64,000 bases of DNA. Origin: Actinocatenispora sera (GTDB lineage Bacteria > Actinomycetota > Actinomycetes > Mycobacteriales > Micromonosporaceae). Of the stretch, positions 1 to 8,132 are shown piece by piece; position 1 is the stretch's first letter, and each line of letters starts with the position of its first letter. The notes under the pieces were generated by a model. It ran no database searches. It worked only from the letters and a program-made list of their open reading frames with translations, and had not been told where the DNA came from. Location of the stretch: positions 2,542,001 to 2,606,000 of the forward strand of contig NZ_AP023354.1 of assembly GCF_018324685.1 (NCBI RefSeq), in the 5' to 3' direction. The position numbers were made by a program, and so were the translations under genes.

Positions 1-1227
1 GCGGCGCTGTTCGACTTCATCCGGGCGGACCTGACGAACGGGCTGAAGCAGACGCTGTTCGGCCCGCGCAGCCATCAGGTGATCATGGCCGGGATGGACG
101 CCGCCTGGTGGCTCAACGACCACCTGGCCGAATGGCTCGGCGTCACGAACGCGGCGGACACGCTCAGCCAGTCGGCACCCCACAACGTGACCGCCGAGAT
201 GGGGCTGGCGCTGCTCAACGTCGCCGACGCGGTCCGCGGCCACCCGGAGGTGGTGGCGTTCCTGGAAGAGGTCGAGAACGACGACTTCGTGGCGGAACTG
301 GTGAACCTGCCCGGCGGCCGCGAGGCGCGCAACGAGATCCGCCGTTTCCTCAACTGGTACGGGATGCGCTGCCCCGGCGAAATCGACATCACCCGGCCGC
401 GCTGGATCGAACGGCCCAGCATGCTGCTGGCCGCGATCCTCGGCAACGTCAAGCGTTTCCAGTGGGGCGCCGGCGAGCAACGGTTCGAGCAGGGGGAGCG
501 GGAGGCCAGGGAGTTCGAGCGGGACGTACTGGCGCGGCTGCGCGCGCTGCCGGACGGCGCCGAGAAGGCCGCCGAGACCAAACGGATGATCGACCGGGTG
601 CGCACCTTCGCCGGTTACCGGGAGTACCCCAAGTACGCGATGGTCAGCCGGTACCTGCTGTACAAGCAGGCCATGATGCGCGAGGCCCAGTACCTGGTCG
701 AGGCCGACGTACTGGACGAGGCCACCGACGTCCACTTCCTCACCGTGGCCGAGTTCCAGGACGCCGTCCGCATCCGGTGGGTCGATCCCGAACTGATCCG
801 GCAACGCAAGGCGGACTTCGTCGCGTACCAGGCGCTCACGCCGCCGCGCGTGCTCACCTCCGACGGCGAGGCCGTCACCGGGACCTACCAGCGCGACGAC
901 CTGCCGGCCGGCGCGCTCGCCGGGATCGCGGTCTCCACCGGCACCGTCGAGGGGCGGGCCCGGGTGGTGCTCGACATGGCGCAGGCCGACCTCGACCCCG
1001 GCGACATCCTCGTCACCACGTTCACCGACCCCAGCTGGGTTCCGGTGTTCGTCGGGAGCGGCGGCCTGGTGACCGAGGTCGGTGGCCTGATGACGCACGG
1101 CGCCGTGATCGCCCGCGAGTACGGCCTGCCGGCGGTCGTCGGGGTGCAGAACGCGACCCGCCTGATCCGCGACGGCCAGCGAATCCGGGTCCACGGCACC
1201 GACGGCTACGTCGAACTGCTCGACTGA
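1..1227 (+). CDS. rph: Rifamycin phosphotransferase, C-terminal part (5' end outside window)
   Basis: The frame is open from base 1, so the N-terminal ATP-grasp part lies upstream; 408 codons remain. They cover the end of the central substrate-binding region and the C-terminal phosphohistidine (PEP-utilising, mobile) domain. The swivel motif GGLMTHGAVIAREYG is present, with the catalytic His codon at 1096-1098. Known for the family: ATP, rifamycin and water give 21-phosphorifamycin, AMP and phosphate through a phosphohistidine, which inactivates the antibiotic in the cytoplasm. The segment GYREYPKYAMVSRYLLYKQ fits Rph better than PEP synthase. A general PEP-synthase-like enzyme remains possible because the ATP-grasp half is unseen. 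Confidence 0.8.
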   Translation, partial: AALFDFIRADLTNGLKQTLFGPRSHQVIMAGMDAAWWLNDHLAEWLGVTNAADTLSQSAPHNVTAEMGLALLNVADAVRGHPEVVAFLEEVENDDFVAELVNLPGGREARNEIRRFLNWYGMRCPGEIDITRPRWIERPSMLLAAILGNVKRFQWGAGEQRFEQGEREAREFERDVLARLRALPDGAEKAAETKRMIDRVRTFAGYREYPKYAMVSRYLLYKQAMMREAQYLVEADVLDEATDVHFLTVAEFQDAVRIRWVDPELIRQRKADFVAYQALTPPRVLTSDGEAVTGTYQRDDLPAGALAGIAVSTGTVEGRARVVLDMAQADLDPGDILVTTFTDPSWVPVFVGSGGLVTEVGGLMTHGAVIAREYGLPAVVGVQNATRLIRDGQRIRVHGTDGYVELLD

Positions 1228-1380
1228 CACCGGCGATCCGGGCATGCGTCGGCGGCGACTCGCCCGGCGCGGGCCCGATCGGTGGCGAATCCCGCGCAGG
1301 TCGAGTGGCGGCGCGGCTCGCGTGCCGGTCGGGTGCCGGCACGGGTCGCGCGCAGGTCAGTGAGTGCCGGCGGGGGCGGC

Positions 1381-1422
1381 GCGCGGATCGAGCGGCGGGC
1401 GGCGCGGATCGAGCGGCGGATG
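1381..1422. repeat. Two-copy 21-bp direct repeat
   Basis: GCGCGGATCGAGCGGCGG is repeated head to tail with a 21-bp period (1381-1401 and 1402-1422, 19 of 21 positions equal). It lies in the 256-bp gap between rph and the next gene. No other feature was recognised in this gap except a TACGCT box near 1450. Confidence 0.7.
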
Positions 1423-1483
1423 GCGGCCGGGCGGCTCGAACCAGCTGGGTACGCTGGCCTGATTCGGACCGGAAGGTGGCGAG

Positions 1484-2980
1484 GTGGCCGGTAAGACGGG
1501 TGGCGCACGGCGGCGGTTCGGCTGGGTGATGCTCATCGGCCTGTCCGGAATCGCCGCGGCGTTGCTCGTGATTCACCTGCGGTGGCCGGCCCGGGTCGAT
1601 GCGATCACGCTGGTGCTGCTGGTTCTCGTCGCGCTGCCCGGGCTCGGCCTGGTGCTCGACTCGGCCGAGCTGCCCGGCGGCGTGAAGGTCCAGTTCCGCC
1701 GGCTGGAGCAACGCGTCGAACGCAACGAGCTCACCGCCGAGGCCGCGATCGGTGCCGCCACCGCCCATGCGACCCGGTCGGTCCGCCACCACGCGCCGGG
1801 AGCGCCCGCCCCGTTCGCGCCGGTCGCGGTCGACGGGCTCGGCGGCGCGGTCGCGGCCGACGGCACCGCCGGGCTCGCCGGCACCGTCGGACTCGCCGGG
1901 GCCGGCGGAGCCGCCGGGGTGCCCGGTCACGCCTTCTGCGTCGGCTGCGGTCGCCGGTTGACCGGCCGGTTCTGCGGCGACTGCGGTACCGACAGCCGCC
2001 CGTCGGCGCTCCCGAACGAGTCCGGCGTCCCCGCGGCGTCCGAAGCGACACCGATCGCCGAGCGCCCACGCACCCGGCCGGACATCGGCGACCCGACGAC
2101 GACCTGGCCATCGCACGGGCCGTGGGGTGCGGCGACCCCGGAACCGCCGTTGCCGTGGGGCTCCGAGACGATCGGGTCGGCGCCCACCAGCGGACCGGCG
2201 GCCGACGCCGGCACCGGGGGCCCCCGCCAATCCAGCTGGTACCCGGACCTCGCCGCTGCCGCCGGCGACCAGACGTCGGCCGACGGGAACGACGCCGTCG
2301 AAGCCGACGAGGAGGTCGACGACCGTACCGAACTCGTCGAGTCCGGCGAGGGCGAGCCCGGTACCGACGGTGCCGTCCCGGTGTCGCCGTCTCCCGATCC
2401 GGTCGACCAGCCGAGACGTCGGGTGCCGCCGGGGCCAGTGACCCCAGGGCCGGCCGCGTCCGGACCGGCGATGCCACGGCCAACGGTGTCCGGGCCGGCC
2501 GTGGCGGGGTCGTGGCCGGCGTCGCCGGTCGCCGCCCTCGTCGCCGAGTACGACCGGATCCGCCGTGACCGGCCGAGCGGGCCGCGCCGTACGTCGATGC
2601 TGACCGAGCTGTGCGGCCGGCTGATCGTCGAAACCGCAGCCGACCCGTCCTTCGACCCGGCGGCCGCGATGGGGTCGGCGGATCCGGGCTGGCGGCTCGC
2701 CGGCTACGCCGCGGTGTACGGCAGGCCGGACGCCGAGCTGCTCGGCCCGGTGATCGCCGCGCTGACGGCCGAGTCGGTGGCATTCAACCGGTACTGGGCG
2801 GTTCGGGCGGCCGGCAAGGTGCTCGACCGGTGGGAGCCGTTCTCGCCCGTCCCGCCGCACCTGCTGGGACGGCTGACCGACCTGCGGCGCCGGCTGGACC
2901 TCGACAGCGACGAGTGGTTCGAGCTCGACGCGATCCTGGCCGGGCTGCAGCACCCGGCGGTACCGCCGTACGGCAGCTGA
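1484..2980 (+). CDS. Membrane-anchored zinc-ribbon protein, unknown function
   Basis: 498 residues, GTG start with GGAAGG 7 nt upstream. There are two predicted membrane segments (about residues 12-31 and 37-57), then a short charged helix (FRRLEQRVERNEL) and an Ala/Gly-rich linker. A CxxC...CxxC zinc ribbon follows at about 152-175 (CVGCGRRL, FCGDCG). A long Pro/Gly/acidic disordered stretch leads to a folded C-terminal domain from about residue 345, with Trp- and Leu-rich helices reminiscent of HEAT-like or effector-associated helical domains. The zinc ribbon is of the kind found at the ends of actinobacterial membrane proteins. No enzymatic motif is visible and the function is unknown. Confidence 0.75.
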   Translation: MAGKTGGARRRFGWVMLIGLSGIAAALLVIHLRWPARVDAITLVLLVLVALPGLGLVLDSAELPGGVKVQFRRLEQRVERNELTAEAAIGAATAHATRSVRHHAPGAPAPFAPVAVDGLGGAVAADGTAGLAGTVGLAGAGGAAGVPGHAFCVGCGRRLTGRFCGDCGTDSRPSALPNESGVPAASEATPIAERPRTRPDIGDPTTTWPSHGPWGAATPEPPLPWGSETIGSAPTSGPAADAGTGGPRQSSWYPDLAAAAGDQTSADGNDAVEADEEVDDRTELVESGEGEPGTDGAVPVSPSPDPVDQPRRRVPPGPVTPGPAASGPAMPRPTVSGPAVAGSWPASPVAALVAEYDRIRRDRPSGPRRTSMLTELCGRLIVETAADPSFDPAAAMGSADPGWRLAGYAAVYGRPDAELLGPVIAALTAESVAFNRYWAVRAAGKVLDRWEPFSPVPPHLLGRLTDLRRRLDLDSDEWFELDAILAGLQHPAVPPYGS

Positions 2981-3030
2981 GACGGGCGGCTGGCGGGAGC
3001 GAGCCGTACGGCGGGTCGTAGCCTGGGCGG

Positions 3031-3915
3031 ATGAGTTCGCCGTACTCGGATCTGGGCCGGCCGCCGCTGTCGGCGGCGTCGCTGGCGCGGGCGCTGGTGC
3101 GCCCCGGCGAGCTGTGGACCGAGGTACGGGTGGTCTCCAGCACCGGCTCGACCAACACCGATGTGGCCGCCGCCGCGGCCGACGGTGCCGCCGAGGGGCT
3201 GGTCCTGCTCGCCGAGCAGCAGGTCGCCGGGAAGGGCCGGCTGGGGCGTACCTGGATCTCGCCGCCGCGGGCCGGGCTGCACGTCAGCGTGCTGCTGCGG
3301 CCCGGCCGTACCGATCCGGACGGCCACCGCCCGGTGCCCCCGGCCCGGTACGGGTGGCTCACCCTGCTCGCCGCGGTCGCGCTGCGCGACGCGGTGCACC
3401 GGCTGGCCGAGGTGTCCGCCGCGGTGAAGTGGCCGAACGACCTGCTCGTCGGGCCGGCCGGGGAGCCGGCGACGGGCAAGTGCGCCGGCATCCTGGCCGA
3501 GATGGTGCCCGACCCCGACGGCGCCGGCCCCGCGGTGGTGCTCGGCATCGGGCTGAACGTGACGCTGCGCGCGGACGAGCTGCCCCGCGCCGACGCGACG
3601 TCGCTCGCCCTCGCCGGCGGTACCTGTGCCGACCGGGATCCGCTGCTGCGGGCGCTGCTGCGCGGCCTGGCCGACTGGTACGGGCGGTACCGGGGGGCCG
3701 GCGGTGATCCGGTCGGCAGCGGCCTCGCCGCCGCGTACCGGCGGGTCAGCGGCACGCTCGGCAGCGAGGTACGGGTCGAGCTGCCGGACGGCGGCACGCT
3801 GGTCGGCCGGGCCATCGACGTCGACGACGACGGCCGGCTGGTCGTCACCCCGGCGGACGGTCGCCCGGTCCCGCTCGCCGCCGGCGACGTCACCCACGTC
3901 CGCCCCGCCTGCTGA
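3031..3915 (+). CDS. birA: Biotin--[acetyl-CoA-carboxylase] ligase
   Basis: 294 residues. The enzyme activates biotin as biotinyl-AMP and attaches it to the biotin carrier of acyl-CoA carboxylases. It lacks the N-terminal DNA-binding domain of E. coli BirA, as usual in actinobacteria. Visible motifs are the entry loop TGSTN, the adenylate loop GKGRLGRTW, KWPNDLL and the KCAGILAEM strand; a small C-terminal SH3-like domain follows (VELPDGGTLVGRAIDVD). The box TAGCCT at 3019-3024 stands 6 nt before the ATG, so the mRNA is probably leaderless. The nearby PH-domain protein matches the mycobacterial birA neighbourhood. Confidence 0.95.
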   Translation: MSSPYSDLGRPPLSAASLARALVRPGELWTEVRVVSSTGSTNTDVAAAAADGAAEGLVLLAEQQVAGKGRLGRTWISPPRAGLHVSVLLRPGRTDPDGHRPVPPARYGWLTLLAAVALRDAVHRLAEVSAAVKWPNDLLVGPAGEPATGKCAGILAEMVPDPDGAGPAVVLGIGLNVTLRADELPRADATSLALAGGTCADRDPLLRALLRGLADWYGRYRGAGGDPVGSGLAAAYRRVSGTLGSEVRVELPDGGTLVGRAIDVDDDGRLVVTPADGRPVPLAAGDVTHVRPAC

Positions 3916-4204
3916 GCACCCGCCCCCGGCGAGCTGTCGCCCGCCACGCTGTCGTCCCCGGTGAGCTGTCGCCGGACGGGCTTTCGCCCGGCCCCGGAAG
4001 CCTGCGACCGACTCCGAAGGTGTCCGCCGCGTCGCCAGCGCGCGGCGGCCGGCTCCGGGATGCCGCCCCACCCGGACGTGTTGCTGCCCCGCCTGGGGCG
4101 CCGCCAATTGCCGCATTCGGCCGCGCTGCCAGTGGTCATGGCTCAGGCTGGAAGCAACCTGTCGTGGCGCGGCCCCGGCAGGGTCGCGGGGGCGAGGAGG
4201 AGTG
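3916..4204. other. Intergenic region before the Asp23 operon
   Basis: 289 bp with no convincing gene. The first part has loose repeats of GAGCTGTCGCC. The last bases carry a strong ribosome binding site (GAGGAGG at 4194-4200) that fixes the ATG at 4205 as the start of the next gene. The promoter is not obvious. Confidence 0.5.
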
Positions 4205-4396
4205 ATGTCCCACCGGCAATACGCCTTCCTGGTCGGGTTGTTGATCGCCTGGCTGTGGGCGAGTGTCGGCTTCCTCGTCGCGGTCGGCGGGGTTGCTGCC
4301 GGGCTTGTCGGCTACGTGATCGTGCGGGTGCTGGAGGGCGACGTCAGCCTGGGTGACCTGACCGACCGGTTCGGCTCGTCGAAACGACCGCGCTGA
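4205..4396 (+). CDS. DUF2273-like small membrane protein
   Basis: 63 residues. GAGGAGG lies 4 nt before the ATG; an in-frame GTG at 4202 is too close to it. One long hydrophobic stretch (about residues 6-42, probably a hairpin of two short membrane helices) is followed by a soluble tail with DLTDRFGSSKRPR. Small proteins of this type are regular neighbours of Asp23/Gls24 genes in Gram-positive bacteria, and the next gene is Asp23. Likely a membrane component of the same envelope complex (inference). Confidence 0.8.
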   Translation: MSHRQYAFLVGLLIAWLWASVGFLVAVGGVAAGLVGYVIVRVLEGDVSLGDLTDRFGSSKRPR

Positions 4397-4436
4397 CGGC
4401 AGGCGGGGTCCGGCAGATACGAGGAAGGGGACCGTG

Positions 4437-4940
4437 ATGACGAGCAGTTCGTCTGCCGCGGTGGAGCGGGACGGTACCGAAGGTGCCGGTTCGGGTGGTG
4501 CACGCCCTACCGGGCCAGGTGGGCCGCGCAGCCACGCCGCGCTGACAACCGAGCACGGCCAGACCCGCATCGCGGACGCGGTGGTGGGCAAGATCGCCGG
4601 CCTGGCCGCGCGGGAGATCCCCGGCGTCTACTCGATGGGCACCGGGTTCGCCCGCCGGATGGGGCAGCTGCGCTCGCTGGTACCGGGCAGTACCGAGACC
4701 GACGCCGCGGCGCAGGGCGTGTCCGTGGAGGTCGGCGAGCGGGAGACCGCGGTCGACCTGGACGTGGTCACCTGGTACGGGCAGAGCATCGTCGAGGTGA
4801 CCGAGGCGGTGCGCAGCAACGTGATCGAACGGGTCGAGGGGATGACCGGGCTGCGGGTGGTCGAGGTGAACATCAACGTCGACGACATCTACGTCGAGGG
4901 CCAGGACGACAACGAGCCCAGCCAGTCGCGGGTGCAGTGA
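4437..4940 (+). CDS. Asp23/Gls24 family envelope stress protein
   Basis: 167 residues from the ATG at 4437; GAGGAAGGGG just upstream supports it, with a GTG at 4434 as the alternative. A disordered N-terminus of about 40 residues leads into the Asp23 fold: IADAVVGKIAGLAAREIPGVY, then VSVEVGERETAVDLDVVTWYG and IERVEGMTGLRVVEVNINVDDIYV. In Staphylococcus aureus, Asp23 is an abundant cytoplasmic protein held at the membrane by AmaP and linked to cell-wall stress. The four genes that follow touch or overlap each other, so a co-translated operon is likely. Confidence 0.9.
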   Translation: MTSSSSAAVERDGTEGAGSGGARPTGPGGPRSHAALTTEHGQTRIADAVVGKIAGLAAREIPGVYSMGTGFARRMGQLRSLVPGSTETDAAAQGVSVEVGERETAVDLDVVTWYGQSIVEVTEAVRSNVIERVEGMTGLRVVEVNINVDDIYVEGQDDNEPSQSRVQ

Positions 4941-4941
4941 G

Positions 4942-5274
4942 GTGCGCGGTTCGGACCGGGCCGGGCTGGCCCGCGCCGTCGCCGCCGCGGCCGGATCGAC
5001 GCCGGGGGTGGCCCGGTTGGTCGCCGGCGGGCTGATCCCGGCGGTCACGCACGTGCCCGGTGGGACCGTGACCGGGGTCCGCCTGGGCACCACCGCGGTG
5101 TCGGTGCACGTCGCGATCGACCGGTTCCCGCTGGAGCCGGTGATCACCGGAGTGGTGCAGGCGGTCGGCGCGGTACTGTCCGGCGCCCACGACGAGCGTC
5201 GGGTCGAGGTCGTCGTCGAGGACGTGGAGGACAGCGCGCTGCGCTCCGGCCCGTTCGCCACCGGGGCGTCGTGA
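4942..5274 (+). CDS. Short Asp23-like protein
   Basis: 110 residues, GTG start one base after the Asp23 stop. The core (TPGVARLVAGGLIPAV, then VRLGTTAVSVHVAIDRFPLEPVI and RRVEVVVEDVE) follows the same helix-strand pattern as the Asp23 protein before it, without the N-terminal extension, so it looks like a reduced paralogue. It may assemble with Asp23 at the membrane (inference). No catalytic motif is seen. Confidence 0.75.
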   Translation: MRGSDRAGLARAVAAAAGSTPGVARLVAGGLIPAVTHVPGGTVTGVRLGTTAVSVHVAIDRFPLEPVITGVVQAVGAVLSGAHDERRVEVVVEDVEDSALRSGPFATGAS

Positions 5275-5813
5275 TGCGGCTGGTCAACCGGCTGCTGGCG
5301 GTGGTGCTGGGCCTGGCCCTGCTGGCCGGCGGCCTGCTGCTCGCCGCCGAGGCGGTACTGGCCGCGGCCGGCCGCCGGCCGTGGCTGGTCCGGTTCGACA
5401 CCTGGCTGGGCCCGCTGCAACGCGCCACCCTGGGCGACCCGATCGTGCGGAGCATCGCTCTGGCCGTCGCCGCGCTCGGCCTGCTGCTGTTGATCCTGCA
5501 GGTACGGCCGTGGGCGCCGCGGCTGCTCGCGATCCGGCGCCGCACCGGGGTGGAACCGGTGCACTGGTCGGTGTACCGACGGTCGGTGGAACGCGAGCTG
5601 TGCGCCGCGGTCGACACCGTCGCCGGGGTCACCGAGACCACCGCACGGTTGCGCGGCAAGCGATCCCGGTGGCGGCTGACGGTCAGCCCGCGCGGCCGCG
5701 CCGACTCGCGGACGCAGGTACGCGAGGTGGTGGCCGGCCAGCTGGACCGGATCGCCGCACCGCTGCCGGTCAAGCTGCGGGTGTCGATGCGCCGGCCCCG
5801 GCGGGTGGCCTGA
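5274..5813 (+). CDS. Two-helix membrane protein of the Asp23 operon (DUF6286-like)
   Basis: 179 residues. The ATG at 5274 overlaps the previous TGA by one base. Two membrane helices (about residues 5-28 and 58-80) are separated by an amphipathic stretch. A basic cytoplasmic domain follows (RRTGVEPVHWSVYRRSVERELCAAVDTVAGV, given in part), ending in an RVSMRRPRRVA tail. The C-terminal domain resembles the Asp23/AmaP C-terminal unit in its strand pattern. Likely a membrane anchor or partner for the two Asp23-type proteins. Confidence 0.75.
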   Translation: MRLVNRLLAVVLGLALLAGGLLLAAEAVLAAAGRRPWLVRFDTWLGPLQRATLGDPIVRSIALAVAALGLLLLILQVRPWAPRLLAIRRRTGVEPVHWSVYRRSVERELCAAVDTVAGVTETTARLRGKRSRWRLTVSPRGRADSRTQVREVVAGQLDRIAAPLPVKLRVSMRRPRRVA

Positions 5814-6499
5814 TGGACCGCGGCAACCGGATCCTGTTCACGATCGTCGGCGCGGTCCTGCTGATCGCCGGGCTCGCCGTCGGGTTCGCCGGGTTCGGGT
5901 TGATCCCGCCTGTCGACTCGTCGACCCGGCTGCTGCCGGACTCGGTACGGGGCCGCTGGCACGACTGGGGCGTCGGGGCGTGGATCGTCGCGGCGGCGGT
6001 CGGCGTGCTGCTCGCCGTGCTGGGCGTGCTGCTGGTCCGCGGGCAGTTCCGTTCCGGGCGGGGCCGACCGATGCCCGACCTGCTGCTCACCGACCCGGCG
6101 CTGACACCGCCGAGCCGCGGCGTCCGTCCGGCCAATCCCGTGGCTGCTCCTGCCGAGGATGACGGTGCCGGCGCGGGCGCCGTGGCGGCCGGGGGCGACG
6201 ACGAACGGGGCACCGGGCCGGGGCGTACCCGGGTACGCACGGCTGCGCTGGTGCACGGGTTCGAGCGGGACCTGGCCCGCCATCCGAAGGTACGAAGGGT
6301 CAACGTGCTGCTCGCCGGCGACGCCGGCGCTCCCCGCGTGTACGCCCGGTTGGAGCTGCGCTCCGGTGTCGACGTGTCGCACGTGCAGGCGTACCTGTCC
6401 GAGAGCCTGGCCCGGTTCACCGCAACGACCGGACTGGCGCCGACCGACGTCGACGTCGTCGTGCAGCTCACCGACCGCGACCAGCTCCGCGTGCACTGA
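5813..6499 (+). CDS. amaP: AmaP-like alkaline shock membrane anchor protein
   Basis: 228 residues. The ATG at 5813 overlaps the preceding stop (TGATG). Two membrane helices at about residues 8-30 and 52-76 give an N-terminal hairpin. A disordered acidic/glycine linker follows, then a C-terminal alpha/beta domain (ERDLARHPKVRRVNVLLAG, YARLELRSGVDVSHVQAYL). Known for AmaP in S. aureus: it anchors Asp23 to the membrane. Topology, size and operon position all agree, although sequence similarity to firmicute AmaP is weak. Confidence 0.8.
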   Translation: MDRGNRILFTIVGAVLLIAGLAVGFAGFGLIPPVDSSTRLLPDSVRGRWHDWGVGAWIVAAAVGVLLAVLGVLLVRGQFRSGRGRPMPDLLLTDPALTPPSRGVRPANPVAAPAEDDGAGAGAVAAGGDDERGTGPGRTRVRTAALVHGFERDLARHPKVRRVNVLLAGDAGAPRVYARLELRSGVDVSHVQAYLSESLARFTATTGLAPTDVDVVVQLTDRDQLRVH

Positions 6500-6578
6500 C
6501 GGGGTCACGCCGGCGGGGCGGTACTGGCGCGAGTCGACTAGATTGCCGGGGAATCGGTCGATGTTGCAGGAGGTCGTC

Positions 6579-7070
6579 GTGGGTTTCCCGGAGAGCTTGC
6601 TCGTCACCGAGGAGCAGGTGGTGCTGAGCCTGCACCCGCACTGGAAGCGGCTGGTCGGCGCCGTCCTGTTCACGCTGCTGGTGGTGGCCGCGGCGATCGC
6701 CGGCCTGGTCTACACGCCGTGGCGGATCGTGCAGTACGTCATCCTCGGCGTCGCGGTGGTGCTGCTGATCGTCTACCCGCTGCGGCGGCTCATCGGCTGG
6801 GCCACCACGCACTACGTGTTCACCACGCACCGGATCCTGCTGCGTTCCGGGGTGATCTCCCGGTCCGGCCGGGACATCCCGCTGGACCGGATCAACGACG
6901 TGTCGTTCCAGCACAACATCTTCGAGCGGATGCTCGGCTGCGGCACCCTGGTGATCGAGTCGGCCGGTGAGCACGGGCAGATCGTGCTGAAGGACGTCCC
7001 GCACGTCGAGCGCACCCACGGCACGCTCTACCAGCTGGTCGAGCAGGACGACGGCCGTCCGGACGCCTGA
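6579..7070 (+). CDS. PH domain-containing membrane protein (bPH2 type)
   Basis: 163 residues. The GTG at 6579 is preceded by AGGAGG (6568-6573); an upstream in-frame ATG at 6561 has no ribosome binding site. Two membrane helices form a hairpin (about residues 22-62). They are followed by a bacterial pleckstrin-like domain: TTHRILLRSGVISRSGRDIPL, then INDVSFQHNIFERMLGCGTL and a strand-rich end. The equivalent gene sits beside birA in M. tuberculosis (Rv3278c, from memory). Function unknown; a role at the envelope is plausible because it follows the Asp23 operon. Confidence 0.85.
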   Translation: MGFPESLLVTEEQVVLSLHPHWKRLVGAVLFTLLVVAAAIAGLVYTPWRIVQYVILGVAVVLLIVYPLRRLIGWATTHYVFTTHRILLRSGVISRSGRDIPLDRINDVSFQHNIFERMLGCGTLVIESAGEHGQIVLKDVPHVERTHGTLYQLVEQDDGRPDA

Positions 7071-7168
7071 CCCCGGTACCGGTCCCCGGCGTTGATCATG
7101 AGGTGGTGGGCGCGAGCAAGCGCTTGCCGTCGATACCGCACCTTGATCAACTTTGCGCGGGACCCTGA

Positions 7169-7960
7169 TCAGCGGGACTGGCGGGCGATCAGGTCGATCA
7201 GGGCCGCATGCGTGTCGGCGTCCGTGGCGGCGACCAGACCGCCGATCCCGCTGCCGAGCGGTGCCCCGTCCAGCCCGGTGACCACGCAGCCGGCCGCCCG
7301 GCAGACCGCCACCCCGGCGGCGCCGTGCACACCCAGCGCCAGCGGCCCGTCCGTGACGTACGCGGCGCGCCGCCCGGCGGCCACCCAGGTCAGCGGCAGG
7401 CTGGTGGACAGCACCCGCGGGCGGAACCGGTCGGTGAAGCCCGGATCGGCGAGCAGCCGGACGGCGCGAAATCGTTCCCCGTTCGGGAACGGCGGGTCCA
7501 GGTTGACGTCCACCAGTCCCGACGCGCCGGACGGGACGAGCGGCTCGTCGCCGCCGGCCCGGCGCACTGCGGCCCGGCTGCCGTCGGTCCAGAACACCTC
7601 GTCGGCGAACGGGTCGGCCACCGCCGCGACGGTCCGGCCCGCCGCCTGCAACGCGACGTTCACCGCGACGAGCATCGTCCGGGCGGCGTAGTTGAGCGTG
7701 CCGCACAACGGATCCACCAGCCAGCGGCGGTCGGCGTCGGCCGGGCCGCTCTCGCCGTACTCCTCACCGAGCACCGCGTCCGCCGGCCGGGCGGATCGCA
7801 GTACGGCGAGGATCGCCCGTTCGGCCTCGAGGTCGGCAACCGTCGCGAAGTCACCGCCGCCCTTGTCCTGCCGGGCCAGCGACGTCCCGTACCGCTCGCG
7901 GACCACGGCCGCGCCAGCCCGAACCGCCGCCACCGCCAGCTCCGCGTCCCCGATCGCCAT
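7169..7960 (-). CDS. Inositol monophosphatase-family protein with altered metal ligands
   Basis: 263 residues with the IMPase fold order: a VADLEAERAI segment, GEEYGESG (motif 1), WLVDPLCGTLNYA (motif 2) and GVHGAAGVAVCRAAG (motif 3). In active members motif 2 reads DPxDGT and motif 3 reads WDxAAG. Here the second motif-2 Asp is Cys and the motif-3 Trp-Asp is Val-His. Motif 1 Glu and the first motif-2 Asp are kept. The protein may use a different metal, have another substrate, or be inactive. A TAGGGT box on the minus strand (7972-7967) lies 6 nt before the ATG, suggesting a leaderless transcript. Confidence 0.8.
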   Translation of the reverse strand: MAIGDAELAVAAVRAGAAVVRERYGTSLARQDKGGGDFATVADLEAERAILAVLRSARPADAVLGEEYGESGPADADRRWLVDPLCGTLNYAARTMLVAVNVALQAAGRTVAAVADPFADEVFWTDGSRAAVRRAGGDEPLVPSGASGLVDVNLDPPFPNGERFRAVRLLADPGFTDRFRPRVLSTSLPLTWVAAGRRAAYVTDGPLALGVHGAAGVAVCRAAGCVVTGLDGAPLGSGIGGLVAATDADTHAALIDLIARQSR

Positions 7961-7988
7961 CCGCTCACCCTATGCGCGCCGTCGCCCG

Positions 7989-8060
7989 AGTCGATCAAGG
8001 ACCTCGCGCCGTCGAGGGGCTTCCGCGCCGTCGATCAAGGACTCGGGCCGTCGATCAAAG
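7989..8060. repeat. Three copies of GTCGATCAAGGAC
   Basis: GTCGATCAAG occurs at 7990, 8030 and 8050 in the 172-bp gap between two minus-strand genes, near the 5' side of the IMPase-like gene. The spacing is 40 and 20 bp. The copies lie upstream of the IMPase -10 box and could be a regulator-binding array or decayed minisatellite. Confidence 0.55.
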
Positions 8061-8132
8061 CGGACTCGTGCGCGCTGCCCGCGCCGGTGCAGGACTCGTT
8101 GCCCACCTGCCGCGTCGATCCCGGACCCGGGG

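Noticed and set aside
1022-2953. 643-codon minus-strand frame
   Set aside because: Antisense to rph and to the zinc-ribbon gene; Arg/Gly-rich with no motif.
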